Positions 27,053 through 38,188 of a stretch of 64,000 bases of DNA are shown here, in pieces. Numbering within the stretch: the stretch's first letter is position 1; every line of letters begins with the position of its first letter. Where the stretch lies: assembly GCF_001469165.1 (NCBI RefSeq), contig NZ_JABX01000024.1, positions 1 to 64,000 of the forward strand, read 5' to 3'. A program made the translations under genes and the position numbers. The notes beneath the pieces were generated by a model that searched no databases, was not told the origin of the DNA, and was given only the letters and a program-made list of their open reading frames with translations. The DNA comes from Thiohalocapsa sp. ML1 (GTDB taxonomy: Bacteria > Pseudomonadota > Gammaproteobacteria > Chromatiales > Chromatiaceae).

Positions 27053-27504
27053 ATGGACATCCGCAAGGTCAAGAAGCTCATCGAGCTGCTCGAAGAATCC
27101 GACGTCGCCGAGATCGAGATCCACGAAGGCGAGGAGTCCGTGCGCATCAGCCGCCACGGCAGCATGCCGCCCATGCCCTACATGATGCAGATGCCCATGG
27201 CCGGCGCGCTCGCCGCGGCACCCCCGGCCGCGCCGGTGGCCGGCGCCGCCGCCAAGGAGCCCGAGATCGATGAGGCGACGATGGTGCGCTCGCCGATGGT
27301 CGGCACCTTCTACCGGGCGCCATCGCCGGGCAGCCGGTCGTTCGTCGAGGAGGGCCAGGAGGTCAAGCTCGGCGACACGCTCTGTATCATTGAGGCCATG
27401 AAGATCCTGAACCAGATTGAATGCGAGCGCGCCGGCACGGTGCGTCGCATCCTGGTGGAGAACGGCCAGCCGGTGGAATACAACCAGCCGCTCTTCGTCA
27501 TCGA

Positions 27505-27508
<4 letters not shown>
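27053..27508 (+). CDS. accB: Biotin carboxyl carrier protein of acetyl-CoA carboxylase
   Basis: A 151-residue carrier. The N-terminal helix pair ([21 protein letters not shown]) is followed by a methionine-, alanine- and proline-rich hinge (~residues 40-75), then the lipoyl-like domain with the biotinylation motif [12 protein letters not shown]. It carries CO2 from AccC to the carboxyltransferase in malonyl-CoA synthesis. The stop overlaps the accC start by ATGA. Confidence 0.97.
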
Positions 27509-28845
<1,337 letters not shown>

Positions 28846-28849
28846 GGAA

Positions 28850-28932
28850 GGGGCTGGGTGCTAGGGGCTAGGGGCTAGGCGGACTTAGCTCCTAGCCCCT
28901 AGCTCCTAGCCCCTAGCCCCTAGCCCCTTCCC
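28850..28932. repeat. CTAGGGG/CCCCTAG inverted tandem repeat
   Basis: Runs of GCTAGGGG on the left and CTAGCCCC/CTAGCTCC on the right fold into one long hairpin that fills the accC-prmA gap. A sister element lies at 33759-33838 before lpxA. Confidence 0.85.
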
Positions 28933-28936
28933 CCCC

Positions 28937-29851
28937 ATGTGGCTGCAACTGTCCCTGCTCATCGACCGCCAGCAGGCGGAGCTGGTCGAGGCCGCGCTGG
29001 AGGGCGCGGGCGCGCTGGCGGTGACGCTGGACGACGCCGCGGACGAGCCGCCGACGGAGCCCGAGGCCGGCGGGGTCTGGGAGCCGGCGCCCGGCGCCCA
29101 GCCGCTGTGGCGGCGCCTGCGCATCACCGCGCTATTCGACGACGACGACGCCGGCAGCATGGCCGCGCAGGCCGCCGCCGAGGCGCTCGGCGGGCTCGCG
29201 CTTGCGCCGCCCCTGATCAGCACGCTGGATGACCGGCCCTGGGAGCGGGTCTGGCTGGAGGAGTTCCGCCCCACCTGCTTCGGCACCAGGCTCTGGGTCT
29301 GCCCCCGCGGCGAGCGCCCGCCCGAGGCCGATGCACCGGACTGGGACGGCGTCATCCTGGACCTGGACCCGGGGCTCGCCTTCGGCACCGGGCATCACCC
29401 GACCACGGCGCTGTGCCTGGCCTGGCTCGACGGGCTGCCGCTCGCCGGCAAGCGGGTGCTCGACTTCGGCTGCGGCTCCGGCATCCTCGCCATCGCCGCG
29501 CTCAAGCTCGGCGCCGCGGCCGCCGTGGCCGTGGACCATGACCCGCAGGCGCTCGACGCGACCGTCGACAACGCCATCAACAACGGCGTGCTGGGGCGCC
29601 TCGCCATCTACCGCCCCGAGGAGTTGCCGTCGCTGCCGGCGGATGTCGTCGTCGCCAACATCCTCGCCGGCCCCCTGCTGGAGCTGGCGCCGACCCTCGC
29701 GCGACTCGCCGCACCGGGCGCGGCGCTCGGCCTCTCCGGCATCCTGAGCCACCAGGCCACAACCGTCGGTGATGCCTATGAGGCGTACTTTCGCATGGAG
29801 CCCGCCGAGTCCCGCGACGAGTGGGCGCTGCTGACGGGCCGGCGCCGCTGA
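28937..29851 (+). CDS. prmA: Ribosomal protein L11 methyltransferase
   Basis: A 304-residue SAM-dependent methyltransferase that trimethylates ribosomal protein L11. The N-terminal substrate domain is typical (MWLQLSLLIDRQQAELVEAAL). DPGLAFGTGHHPTTALCL precedes SAM motif I VLDFGCGSGILAIAALKLGA, and motif IV is VVVANILAGPLLELAP. The middle loop (residues ~35-55) is acidic and slightly longer than in E. coli. The start lies directly after the CTAGGGG hairpin, so its ribosome-binding region is made of repeat sequence. Confidence 0.95.
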   Translation: MWLQLSLLIDRQQAELVEAALEGAGALAVTLDDAADEPPTEPEAGGVWEPAPGAQPLWRRLRITALFDDDDAGSMAAQAAAEALGGLALAPPLISTLDDRPWERVWLEEFRPTCFGTRLWVCPRGERPPEADAPDWDGVILDLDPGLAFGTGHHPTTALCLAWLDGLPLAGKRVLDFGCGSGILAIAALKLGAAAAVAVDHDPQALDATVDNAINNGVLGRLAIYRPEELPSLPADVVVANILAGPLLELAPTLARLAAPGAALGLSGILSHQATTVGDAYEAYFRMEPAESRDEWALLTGRRR

Positions 29852-30074
29852 GCGCGCGCCGGTCGGCGCAATCGCACACGGTGAGATGACCCTCTGACTC
29901 GATCGGGTTAAGAGGGCGCCTGCAACCGCGGGCCTGTGGCGGCCCGATAGAACACGCTCAGTGCAAATGTCCGGCGCCACCCGTCAGGCGGGAGGGGCAC
30001 GGGCACTGTGCCGGCGGTCGAGTTTGGCTAGAATCGCCTCCTCCCCAACCGCTCCTCCGCTCCGACGTGACCCA

Positions 30075-31250
30075 ATGTCCGCGTGCGCGACGCCACCGAT
30101 CCCTGATAGGGTAAACCCCGAGCCGTCCGGGATCGGACAGCGCCACGGCCAGCCTTCGGCCGGGCCGGTACGCGTCGATGCAGACTGGCTGGGCCCCGGG
30201 GAGCCGGAGCAGCACGAGACGACGGGAGCGCCGCCGCGCACGCAGACCGGGCCACTGCTAATCGGGACTATCAGCATCGCGAACCGCCTCATCCTGGCGC
30301 CCATGGCTGGCATCACGGACCGACCCTTCCGCACCCTGTGCCGGCGGCTCGGGGCCGGGCTCGCGGTGTCCGAGATGCTGTCCGCCAACCCGGCGCTGAT
30401 GGATTCCCGCAAGAGTCGCGAGCGCGCCGACCACCGCGGCGAGCCCGGCCCCATCGCCGTGCAGATCGCGGGCGCCGATCCGGCCAGCATGGCGGAGGCC
30501 GCGCGCATCAACGTCGGCCAGGGGGCGCAGATCATCGACATCAACCTGGGCTGCCCGGCCAGGAAGGTCTGCAAGGCTGCCGCCGGCTCGGCCCTGCTGC
30601 GCGACGAGGCCCTGGTGGGCCGGATTCTGGAGGCCGTGGTCCGGGCGGTGCCGGTGCCGGTGACGCTGAAGACGCGCACCGGCTGGTCGCCCGAGACGCG
30701 CAACCTGCCGCGCATCGCGCGCATTGCCCGGGAGGCGGGCATTGCGCTCATCGCCGTGCACGGGCGCACCCGCGCTTGCGGCTACGGCGGCGTCGCGGAA
30801 TTCGACAGCCTGCGCGCCCTGCGCGCCGAGATCGACCTGCCGCTGGTGGCCAACGGCGACATCGACTCGCCCGAGGGCGCCGCCGCGGTGCTCGCCGACA
30901 CCGGCGCCGATGCCGTCATGATCGGCCGCGCGGCGCAGGGGCGGCCCTGGCTGTTCCGCGAGATCGGCCATTACCTCGCCACCGGCGAGCACCTGGCGCC
31001 GCCGTCGCCCGAGTGGATTCGCGGGTTGCTGCTCGAGCACCTGGATGCGTTGTACCGCTTCTATGGTGCGGCACGGGGCGTGCGCATCGCCCGCAAGCAC
31101 GTCGGCTGGTACCTCTGCGGGCGTGCCGGCAGGCGAGCAGCCGATCACGACTTCTTAGCCCGAATCAACCGGGCGGAGACACCACAACAACAGACGACAG
31201 CAATCCGCGCACGCTTCGACAGCGTGCGCAGACTGGAGGATGCCGCATGA
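30075..31250 (+). CDS. dusB: tRNA-dihydrouridine synthase B
   Basis: A 391-residue flavoenzyme reducing uridine in the tRNA D-loop. The conserved core starts at residue ~61 (ANRLILAPMAGITDRPFR), then INLGCPARKVCKAAAGSAL with the catalytic Cys, VTLKTRTGW, VHGRTRACGYGG and ADAVMIGRAAQGRPWLF. E. coli DusB begins at the core, so this protein has a ~60-residue proline-, glycine- and aspartate-rich N-terminal extension. No ATG, GTG or TTG lies between it and the core, so either the extension is real or a rare codon is used. The dusB-fis operon order is classic; the stop overlaps fis by ATGA. Confidence 0.92.
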   Translation: MSACATPPIPDRVNPEPSGIGQRHGQPSAGPVRVDADWLGPGEPEQHETTGAPPRTQTGPLLIGTISIANRLILAPMAGITDRPFRTLCRRLGAGLAVSEMLSANPALMDSRKSRERADHRGEPGPIAVQIAGADPASMAEAARINVGQGAQIIDINLGCPARKVCKAAAGSALLRDEALVGRILEAVVRAVPVPVTLKTRTGWSPETRNLPRIARIAREAGIALIAVHGRTRACGYGGVAEFDSLRALRAEIDLPLVANGDIDSPEGAAAVLADTGADAVMIGRAAQGRPWLFREIGHYLATGEHLAPPSPEWIRGLLLEHLDALYRFYGAARGVRIARKHVGWYLCGRAGRRAADHDFLARINRAETPQQQTTAIRARFDSVRRLEDAA

Positions 31251-31579
31251 GCAGCGCAGTCGCAGCCGAGGTTGTACAGATGGATGATCGAGACCCGAAT
31301 TGGAGGACGCTGAGCGTCGTCCCAGCCCGCCGGGACGAGCCGCTGCGGGAGAGCGTGCGGGCCGCCGTGTGCACCTACCTGCGCAATATGGACGGCCACG
31401 ACGTGACCGGCCTGCACCGGCTGGTCATGGACGAGATCGAACGGCCACTGATCGAAACCGTGTTGGAAAGCGCCAAGCACAACCAGTCCACCGCCGCGCG
31501 CATCCTCGGCATCAGCCGCAGCACGCTGCGCAAGAAGCTCGCCGCCTACTGCATCGCAGACGCAGCGACCACCGCCTAG
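31247..31579 (+). CDS. fis: Fis-family nucleoid protein
   Basis: A 110-residue DNA-bending protein. The C-terminal half is the Fis helix-turn-helix (ERPLIETVLESAKHNQSTAA, then RILGISRSTLRKKLAAY). Fis helps growth-phase control of rRNA and many promoters and assists site-specific recombination. The ATG at 31247 couples it to dusB. The N-terminal 40 residues are less conserved, as usual. Confidence 0.94.
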   Translation: MSSAVAAEVVQMDDRDPNWRTLSVVPARRDEPLRESVRAAVCTYLRNMDGHDVTGLHRLVMDEIERPLIETVLESAKHNQSTAARILGISRSTLRKKLAAYCIADAATTA

Positions 31580-31589
31580 CGAGGCAGAG

Positions 31590-31890
31590 CCTCAGACCGA
31601 CCAGGATACGGCACCTCTTCTGGCGCAGCCCGCTCGTCGGCGCGTTGGGCCGAGGGCCGAGGCGGGCTCCCTTGGGCCTTGGCCCTCGGCCCTTTACCAT
31701 GAAAGTCGCGCGCAGCGCGCTCCTTAATCTCCCTCTCCCTCTGGGAGAGGGCCGGGGTGAGGGGAACGGCCATGGCGAGCAGCGCCTTTCATCCTCCGGG
31801 GTGGCGCTGGTCGCCATGGCCGTTTGCCTGCAAGCGCCGTGTCGCCGTGAAACGTGACTCATCTGCAAGCATTCGGCGCCGTCAAGCAAT
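31590..31890. repeat. Composite of three dispersed repeat families
   Basis: Read left to right: a GAGGCAGAGCCTC hairpin; GGGCTGCG-type sequence; a GGGCCGAGGGCC...GGCCCTCGGCCC hairpin (31648-31694); a ~130-bp unit (31694-31830) containing CATGAAAGTCGCGCGCAGCG, CCCTCTGGGAGAGGGCC and CATGGCGAGCAGCGCC; and a final ~60-bp stretch ending CGGCGCCGTCAAGCAATCCA. All parts recur, in other orders and orientations, at 10.8, 41.5, 53.7-53.9 and 54.2-54.4 kb. The rest of 31580-32186 shows no gene. Confidence 0.88.
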
Positions 31891-32186
31891 CCAGTCCATT
31901 CATGCCGTGAGTCTTGCCCAAGCGTCCGGGCACTCGTCGTTGTCGCCACCCGTGCCGCGAGCGGATTCGGGGCCTGCCGCGTCGCCCGACCGGGGCCGCC
32001 CGAGCCGCTGCCGTGCCCGCCCGCCCTCGCCATTGCCGCAAGCCGGCACCAACGCGCGCCGCCGGTGGCATAATCATCGGTCAAGTGCGCGGTGCCACCG
32101 GCATGCCCCGACCGGCAGCAGCACCATCCGAGCGGCGCCCGATTTGCCCGGCGCCGCGCCACCGTCTTTCCCACGCGAGGCCCCGC

Positions 32187-33755
32187 ATGCATCCGATCCG
32201 CCGCGCCCTGATCAGCGTCTCCGACAAGACCGGCCTCATGGACTTCGCCCGCGCCCTCGCCGAGCACGGCGTCGAGATCCTGTCCACCGGCGGCACGTCA
32301 AAGCTCCTGACGGAGGCGGACATCCCGGTCAAGGAGGTCTCCGAGCACACGGGCTTTCCGGAGATCATGGCCGGGCGCGTGAAGACGCTGCATCCGCGCA
32401 TCCACGGCGGCATCCTCGGCCGGCGCGGCATCGATGAGCGCGTCATGCACGAGAACGAGATCAAGCCCATCGACTTGGTCGTCGTGAACCTGTATCCGTT
32501 CGAGGCCACCGTTGCGCAGCCGGACTGCGACCTGCCGACGGCCATCGAGAATATCGACATCGGCGGGCCGACCCTGCTGCGCGCCGCGGCCAAGAACCAC
32601 AAGGACGTCACCGTCGTCGTCGACGCCGCCGACTACGCCCGCGTGCTCGCGGAGATGGCCGACAACCAGGGCGCGGTGGGCGAGGCCACGCGCTTCGACC
32701 TCGCCGTGAAGGCCTTCGAGCACACGGCGGCCTACGACGGCGCCATCGCGAACTACCTGGGCCGCATCGTCGAGCATCCCGAGCGCAAACCCGAGGGCTT
32801 GCCGCGGACCTTCAACCTACAGTTCACCAAGCGCCAGCCCATGCGCTATGGCGAGAACCCGCACCAGGCCGCGGCCTTCTACGCCGCCCGCGAGCCGGTG
32901 CCGGCATCGATCTCGGCCGCCGAGCAGCTCCAGGGCAAGGCGCTCAGCTACAACAACATCGCCGACACCGACGCGGCGCTCGAGTGCGTCAAGCAGTTCA
33001 GCGCCGGCCCCGCCTGCGTCATCGTCAAGCACGCGAATCCCTGCGGCGTCGCCTACGGCAACACGCTGCTCGACGCCTACGAGCGCGCCTTCGCCACCGA
33101 TCCCGAGTCCGCCTTCGGCGGCATCATCGCCTGCAACGGCGAGCTCGACGGCGCCACCGCGGAGGCCATCGTGGAGCGGCAGTTCGTCGAGGTCATCATC
33201 GCCCCGAGCGTCACCCCCGCGGCCGCCGTCGCCGTCGCCGCGAAGAAGAACGTGCGCCTCCTGGCCTGCGGCGCCTGGCAGGCCGAGCCCGCGCCCTTTC
33301 TCGACTTCAAGCGCGTGCTGGGCGGGCTGCTGGTGCAGGACGCCGACCTGGCGTTGACCGCCGAGCTCAAGGTGGTTACGCGCCGCGCACCGACGGACGC
33401 CGAGATGCGCGACCTGCTGTTCGGCTGGCGCGTGGCCAAGTTCGTCAAATCCAACGCCATCGTCTACGCCCGCGACGGCCGGACCATCGGCGTCGGCGCG
33501 GGGCAGATGAGCCGGGTCAACTCCGCCCGCATCGCCAGCATCAAGGCGGAGCACGCGGGACTCACGGTGGCCGCTGCCGTGATGGCATCGGATGCCTTCT
33601 TCCCGTTCCGCGACGGTATCGACCAAGCCGCCGAGAACGGCATCGCCGCGGTGATCCAGCCCGGCGGCTCCATGCGCGATGACGAGGTCATCGCCGCCGC
33701 CGACGAGCACGGCATGGCGATGGTGTTCACGGGGATGCGGCATTTTCGGCACTGA
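32187..33755 (+). CDS. purH: Bifunctional AICAR transformylase/IMP cyclohydrolase
   Basis: A 522-residue enzyme for the last two steps of IMP synthesis. The N-terminal cyclohydrolase has [29 protein letters not shown] and [18 protein letters not shown]. The C-terminal transformylase has [30 protein letters not shown]-like [10 protein letters not shown] and [12 protein letters not shown]. The ATG at 32187 aligns with the family start; upstream in-frame codons are repeat. purD, the common partner, is not adjacent; an intergenic repeat and lpxA follow instead. Confidence 0.97.
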   Translation: MHPIRRALISVSDKTGLMDFARALAEHGVEILSTGGTSKLLTEADIPVKEVSEHTGFPEIMAGRVKTLHPRIHGGILGRRGIDERVMHENEIKPIDLVVVNLYPFEATVAQPDCDLPTAIENIDIGGPTLLRAAAKNHKDVTVVVDAADYARVLAEMADNQGAVGEATRFDLAVKAFEHTAAYDGAIANYLGRIVEHPERKPEGLPRTFNLQFTKRQPMRYGENPHQAAAFYAAREPVPASISAAEQLQGKALSYNNIADTDAALECVKQFSAGPACVIVKHANPCGVAYGNTLLDAYERAFATDPESAFGGIIACNGELDGATAEAIVERQFVEVIIAPSVTPAAAVAVAAKKNVRLLACGAWQAEPAPFLDFKRVLGGLLVQDADLALTAELKVVTRRAPTDAEMRDLLFGWRVAKFVKSNAIVYARDGRTIGVGAGQMSRVNSARIASIKAEHAGLTVAAAVMASDAFFPFRDGIDQAAENGIAAVIQPGGSMRDDEVIAAADEHGMAMVFTGMRHFRH

Positions 33756-33758
33756 GGG

Positions 33759-33838
33759 GAAGGAGCTAGGGGCTAGGGGCTTGGGGCTAGGACGCCTGAT
33801 CCCCACCGCCTAGCTCCTAGCTCCCAGCTCCTAGCCCC
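33759..33838. repeat. CTAGGGG/CCCCTAG inverted tandem repeat, second copy
   Basis: GCTAGGGG units on the left and CTAGCTCC/CTAGCCCC units on the right form a hairpin between purH and lpxA, like the element before prmA. It ends 4 bp before the lpxA start. Confidence 0.85.
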
Positions 33839-33842
33839 TGCA

Positions 33843-34616
33843 ATGATTCATCCCACCGCCATCATCGAGCCCGGCGCAGACCTGCACCCGAGCGTGTCCG
33901 TCGGACCCTACTCCATCGTGGAGTCCGGTGCCGTGCTCGGCGAGGGCTGCGTCATCGAGAGCTGCGTGCGCATCTACGGCGCGGCAAGGCTCGGGCGGAA
34001 TAACCGCGTCGGGCATGGCGCGACCATCGGGGCGGTGCCGCAGGACCTGGGCTATACGCCGGACAAGGGCAAGCCGCTCAGCATCGGCGATGACAACATC
34101 TTCAACGAGTGCGTCAACATCAGCCACGGCGTCAAGTACGACACGGGCACCCGCATCGGCAGCCGCAACTTCTTCATGACCGGGAGCCATGTGGGCCACG
34201 ACTGCACGGTGGGCGACGACAACGTCTTTGCCAACACGGCAACCCTGGCCGGCCACGTGGAGCTGGAACACCACGTGTTCGTCTCCGGCCAGGTGGCCGT
34301 ACACCAGTTCTGCCGCATCGGGGCTTACGTGATGCTGGGCGGCGTCAGCGGCGTGTCCAAGGACGTGCCGCCCTTCGTCATCGCCAACGGCCAACGCGCG
34401 CGTATCGTCGGGCTAAACCTGGTGGGGCTGCGCCGCAACGGCTTCGACGCCGAGCGGCGCGCGCGGATCAAGGCGGTCTACAAGCTCGTGTTCCGCTCCG
34501 GGCTCAGGCTCGCCGAGGCCCTAGAGCGCGCCGAGCAGACGTTGCCCGGGCCGGACACCGACGCCATCGTCGCCTTCTGCCGCGGCTCCGAGCGCGGCGT
34601 CACGGGTTTCGCATGA
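33843..34616 (+). CDS. lpxA: UDP-N-acetylglucosamine acyltransferase
   Basis: A 257-residue left-handed beta-helix acyltransferase that adds the 3-hydroxyacyl chain to UDP-GlcNAc in the first step of lipid A synthesis. Hexapeptide repeats run through residues 1-190. The catalytic His lies in [14 protein letters not shown] and the C-terminal helices carry [20 protein letters not shown]. The gene stands alone, not in the usual lpxD-fabZ-lpxA-lpxB cluster, so it may be a relocated or second copy. Its ribosome-binding region lies inside the CTAGGGG repeat. Confidence 0.94.
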   Translation: MIHPTAIIEPGADLHPSVSVGPYSIVESGAVLGEGCVIESCVRIYGAARLGRNNRVGHGATIGAVPQDLGYTPDKGKPLSIGDDNIFNECVNISHGVKYDTGTRIGSRNFFMTGSHVGHDCTVGDDNVFANTATLAGHVELEHHVFVSGQVAVHQFCRIGAYVMLGGVSGVSKDVPPFVIANGQRARIVGLNLVGLRRNGFDAERRARIKAVYKLVFRSGLRLAEALERAEQTLPGPDTDAIVAFCRGSERGVTGFA

Positions 34617-34694
34617 AGGGGCCCGTATCATCGGCCGGTCCTGCACCGGGCGGCCGACCCGAACACAACGACAGACACGTCACAGGAGCCCGAG

Positions 34695-35075
34695 ATGGCC
34701 GACGAGCCCTATCGCATCGAGGTCACCGCCGTCAGCGACTACATCGCCGAGCAGTCGGACCCGGCTGACGACCGCTTCGTCTTCGCTTACACGATCACCA
34801 TCCGCAACAACGGTTCGGTGCCGGCGAAGCTGCTGAACCGCCACTGGGTGGTCACGGACGCCAACGGCAAGGTGCAGGAGGTGCGCGGGGCGGGCGTCGT
34901 CGGCGAGCAGCCGCACCTGAACCCGGGCGAGTCCTTCCGCTACACCAGCGGCACGCAGATTGCCACTCCCGTCGGCAGCATGCACGGGAGCTACGACATG
35001 CTCGCCGACGACGGGACCCGCTTCGATGCCAAGATCGCGGCCTTCTCCCTCGGCGATCGGGGCAGGTTGCACTAG
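34695..35075 (+). CDS. apaG: ApaG protein
   Basis: A 126-residue immunoglobulin-like (fibronectin type III-fold) protein with the ApaG hallmarks: FAYTITIRNNGS, LLNRHWVVTDANGKVQEVRG, GVVGEQPHLNPGESFRYTSG and MHGSYDMLADDG. Its function is unclear; it accompanies the ApaH hydrolase and is related to F-box-associated domains of eukaryotes. The ATG at 34695 follows AGGAG (CAGGAGCCCGAG). Confidence 0.94.
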   Translation: MADEPYRIEVTAVSDYIAEQSDPADDRFVFAYTITIRNNGSVPAKLLNRHWVVTDANGKVQEVRGAGVVGEQPHLNPGESFRYTSGTQIATPVGSMHGSYDMLADDGTRFDAKIAAFSLGDRGRLH

Positions 35076-35079
35076 CTTG

Positions 35080-35146
35080 AAAGGGCCGAGGGCCGAGGGC
35101 CGAGGGAGGCCTCCTTGGCCCTTGGCCCTCGGGTCCGGTCCCTTTA
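35080..35146. repeat. GGGCCGAGGGCC hairpin repeat
   Basis: AAAGGGCCGAGGGCC...GGCCCTTGGCCCTC hairpin within the 174-bp apaG-apaH gap. Family members lie at 31.65, 41.5 and 53.8 kb. Confidence 0.82.
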
Positions 35147-35249
35147 ACGGCGCGACAAGCATGCAGATGCTTCCAGTTTCAACACGAGACCGCGGTTTGA
35201 GAGGCCTCGGGCCTCGGGCAGCCGACGACCCGCATCGCTAGGAGCGGAT

Positions 35250-36083
35250 ATGGCCACTTACGCTGTCGGCGACATCCAGGGCTGCTACGACGAGTTTCGC
35301 CGGCTCCTGGACCACATCGAATTCGACCCCGCCAAGGACAAGCTCTGGTCGGTGGGGGACCTGGTGAATCGCGGGCCGCAGTCGCTTGCGGTGCTGCGCT
35401 GGTTTAAGGCCCTGGGCGAGCAGGCCGTGGTGGTGCTCGGCAATCACGACCTGCACCTGCTCGCGCTCGCCAACGGCGATGCACGGCTGTCCAAGAAGCA
35501 CACGATGCACGACGTGCTCGCGGCCCCGGATCGCGACGAGCTGCTGTACTGGCTGCGCCACCGCCCGGTGCTGCACTACAGCGACCACAAACGCTTCGCG
35601 ATGGTGCACGCGGGGCTACCGCCGCAATGGGACCTGGCCCGGGCGCGTGCCTGCGCCGCGGAGCTGGAGGTGGAGCTGCGCGGCCCGGGCTATGCCGACT
35701 TTCTGCAGGCGATGTATGGCAACCAGCCGGATCAGTGGTCGGATGACCTCCGCGGCGTCGAGCGGCTGCGGTTCATCACCAACTGCTTTGCGCGGCTTCG
35801 CTACTGCACCGCCGACGGTCGGCTGCTGCTCGATGAGAAGGCACCGCCCGCCGATGCGCCCGACCACGCCCTGCCCTGGTTCAAGGTGCCGGGCCGCGCG
35901 AGCCGGGAGCTGCGCATCGTCTTCGGCCATTGGTCCGCGCTCGGCTATCTCGCGGAGCACAACGTCTGGGCCACGGACACGGGCTGCGTCTGGGGCAGCC
36001 GGCTCACCGCCGTGCGCATCCGGCGCAAGCAGCCCATCAAGGTCTTCGACCTGGACTGCCCCGGCTATCAGACGCCCGGCTGA
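35250..36083 (+). CDS. apaH: Symmetrical bis(5'-nucleosyl)-tetraphosphatase
   Basis: A 277-residue metallophosphatase hydrolysing Ap4A and related alarmones or RNA caps to ADP-type products. The metal-binding motifs are in order: YAVGDIQGCYDEF, WSVGDLVNRGPQSL, VVLGNHDLHLL, VHAGLPPQWD and FGHWSALGY. It overlaps the next gene by TGATG. Confidence 0.96.
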   Translation: MATYAVGDIQGCYDEFRRLLDHIEFDPAKDKLWSVGDLVNRGPQSLAVLRWFKALGEQAVVVLGNHDLHLLALANGDARLSKKHTMHDVLAAPDRDELLYWLRHRPVLHYSDHKRFAMVHAGLPPQWDLARARACAAELEVELRGPGYADFLQAMYGNQPDQWSDDLRGVERLRFITNCFARLRYCTADGRLLLDEKAPPADAPDHALPWFKVPGRASRELRIVFGHWSALGYLAEHNVWATDTGCVWGSRLTAVRIRRKQPIKVFDLDCPGYQTPG

Positions 36084-38188
36084 TGCGGCTCGGGGGCTCG
36101 GCTCGACGGCACTCGCATAGGGCGCGCCCGCCCCCGATACCCACTGCCGACACGCCCATCGCCGACGCCATTGTCGCCGCCGGCGGCCACGCGGAGCCCC
36201 CGCCTTGGCTGGTCCCGGCGGCGCTCGCGTTCTGGGGGCTGCTAAGCGGGCTGTGGTGGCTCGCGCTGCCGCTCGCGCTGCTGGCCGCGCTGCCCGCCTG
36301 GCGCGGCTGGCGCTTCGAGCTGGCGCTGCAGGAGCGCCGGCGCGTCGCCGACCTCTGCAACGTCATGATCGTGCTCGCCGCCGCCTGGCTGATCCTGAAC
36401 CAGCCGCGGCTCGGCACTGCCTTGATCCTGCTGATCCAGTGGCTGCCGGGGCTCCTGTTCCCGCTGCTCGCCGTCCAGCTCTTTGGACAGCGGGGCGGAA
36501 TCGAGCTCTCGGTGCTCTTTCTCAGCCTGCGTCGGGGCAACGGCGGCAGCCGCCCGGGCGGCGAGGCGCTGTTCGACCTGCGCTCTAGCTACGTGCTGCT
36601 CTGCGTCATCGCGGCGTCCATGATCCCGCCCGAGACGGCGCTGTACCTGCCGGCGCTCGCGCTGCTCGCCGCGGCGGCGCTGTGGCCGCGCGGGGCGACG
36701 GCGGGCCGGCAGCGCCTGTTCGCGGGCACGCTGGTGGTTGTGCTGGTCATCGCGCTCGGCATGGCCGCGGGGCTGCGCGCCGGGCATGCGGAGGTCGAGC
36801 GCATCGTGGTGCGCTGGATGGAGCAGTGGCTCGGCACCACCATGGACCCGTACCGCGCCACCACCGCCATCGGCGATGTCGGCCGGCTCAAGGGCTCCGA
36901 TCGCATCCTGCTGCGCGTCTACCCGCGGGCCCCCATCGACGGCGGCCTGCTGCTCCAGAGCGCGAGCTACGACCGCTGGTTCGACGGCACCTGGTTCACG
37001 ACGGGCTCGCTGTTCGAGCCGCTGCCGGACGCGGACGGGCGGCGTACGCTGCTCGCCGACGCCGACGCCGCGGCGGGGCCGGGCGAGCGCATCGTTATGC
37101 TGCTGCGCGCGCCCGAGGGCCTGCTGCCGCTGCCGGCACATGCGGCCGTGGTCACGGGCCTGCCGGGCAAGGAGCTGCATCGCAACGGCTTCGGCACCGT
37201 CCGCTACCGGGCCGGCAGCAACGAGCCGCTGCTGAACTACCGCGTGCGCGCGATCGCGCCGGGCGCTGCTCCGCCGCCCGAGGCGCCGCCCACCACGGCG
37301 GAGCTGCGCCTGGTCGGCCGCGAGCAGGCGGCCGTGGCCGCCTTCGCCGAGTCCCTGGGCCTCGCCGAGTTGCCCCCCGAGGCGGCCCTGCGCCGCCTGC
37401 AAGAGCACTTTGCCCAAGCCTTCCGCTACACGCTGACGCTGCCGGAGGCACCCGACGGCGTCGCCCCGTTGGCGCACTTTCTGACCACGGCACGCGCCGG
37501 CCACTGCGAGTACTTCGCCACCGCGGCGGCGCTGACGCTGCGCGCGGCGGGCATCCCGACGCGCTACGCCCGCGGCTGGTCGGTGCAGGAGTTCAGCCCG
37601 CTGGAAGACGCCTGGATCGCACGCGACAGCCACGCCCACGCCTGGGTGCTCGCGTACATCGACGGGCGCTGGCGGGCCTTCGACCCGACGCCGCCGGACT
37701 GGGGCGCCTTCGAGGCCGCGCGGCGCCCGTGGACGCAGGGCATGGCCGACTATCTCGCGTGGCTTCGGCTGTCGATCTCCGGCGCCGCCCAAGAGGACCG
37801 CGGCGAGCGCAACTGGCTCCTGCTGCCGCTCGCGGCACTGGTGCTGATCCTCGCCTGGCGCATCCTGCGACGGGCGCGGCGCGGGCGTGGCCGAGCCGCC
37901 CTGCCCGTCGCCGCCGTGCGGCAGGAGTCGCCCTTCGCCGCGCTGGAGCAGGCCGCCGCGCGGCACGGCCACGGCCGCCGACCCGGCGAGACGCTGCTGG
38001 AGTGGGCCGGACGGCTCGGCGCCGAGCGCGTCGATGCGGCCACCGGGCTCGCCGAGGCAGTCAGGCTCTATTACCGAAGTCGCTTCGACCCCGCCGGCCT
38101 CGATGCCGCCTCACGCGAGCGGTTGGCCGCACGCATCGCCGACTGCCGGCAACGCTGGCGCGGCGCCCCGGTGGCGCGCTCACGCTGA
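36083..38188 (+). CDS. TgpA-type transglutaminase-like membrane protein
   Basis: A 701-residue inner-membrane protein. Several hydrophobic helices lie at residues ~40-230, then a large periplasmic domain with a transglutaminase-like triad: Cys in RAGHCEYFATAAAL, His in RDSHAHAWVLAYID and Asp in AFDPTPPDW. A further helix near residue 575 and a C-terminal DUF4129-like helical tail with YYRSRFD follow. TgpA is essential in Pseudomonas aeruginosa; its substrate is unknown. The start overlaps the apaH stop. Usual partners (a MoxR ATPase and a DUF58 protein) are absent here, so it may work alone or with unlinked genes. Confidence 0.9.
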   Translation: MRLGGSARRHSHRARPPPIPTADTPIADAIVAAGGHAEPPPWLVPAALAFWGLLSGLWWLALPLALLAALPAWRGWRFELALQERRRVADLCNVMIVLAAAWLILNQPRLGTALILLIQWLPGLLFPLLAVQLFGQRGGIELSVLFLSLRRGNGGSRPGGEALFDLRSSYVLLCVIAASMIPPETALYLPALALLAAAALWPRGATAGRQRLFAGTLVVVLVIALGMAAGLRAGHAEVERIVVRWMEQWLGTTMDPYRATTAIGDVGRLKGSDRILLRVYPRAPIDGGLLLQSASYDRWFDGTWFTTGSLFEPLPDADGRRTLLADADAAAGPGERIVMLLRAPEGLLPLPAHAAVVTGLPGKELHRNGFGTVRYRAGSNEPLLNYRVRAIAPGAAPPPEAPPTTAELRLVGREQAAVAAFAESLGLAELPPEAALRRLQEHFAQAFRYTLTLPEAPDGVAPLAHFLTTARAGHCEYFATAAALTLRAAGIPTRYARGWSVQEFSPLEDAWIARDSHAHAWVLAYIDGRWRAFDPTPPDWGAFEAARRPWTQGMADYLAWLRLSISGAAQEDRGERNWLLLPLAALVLILAWRILRRARRGRGRAALPVAAVRQESPFAALEQAAARHGHGRRPGETLLEWAGRLGAERVDAATGLAEAVRLYYRSRFDPAGLDAASRERLAARIADCRQRWRGAPVARSR

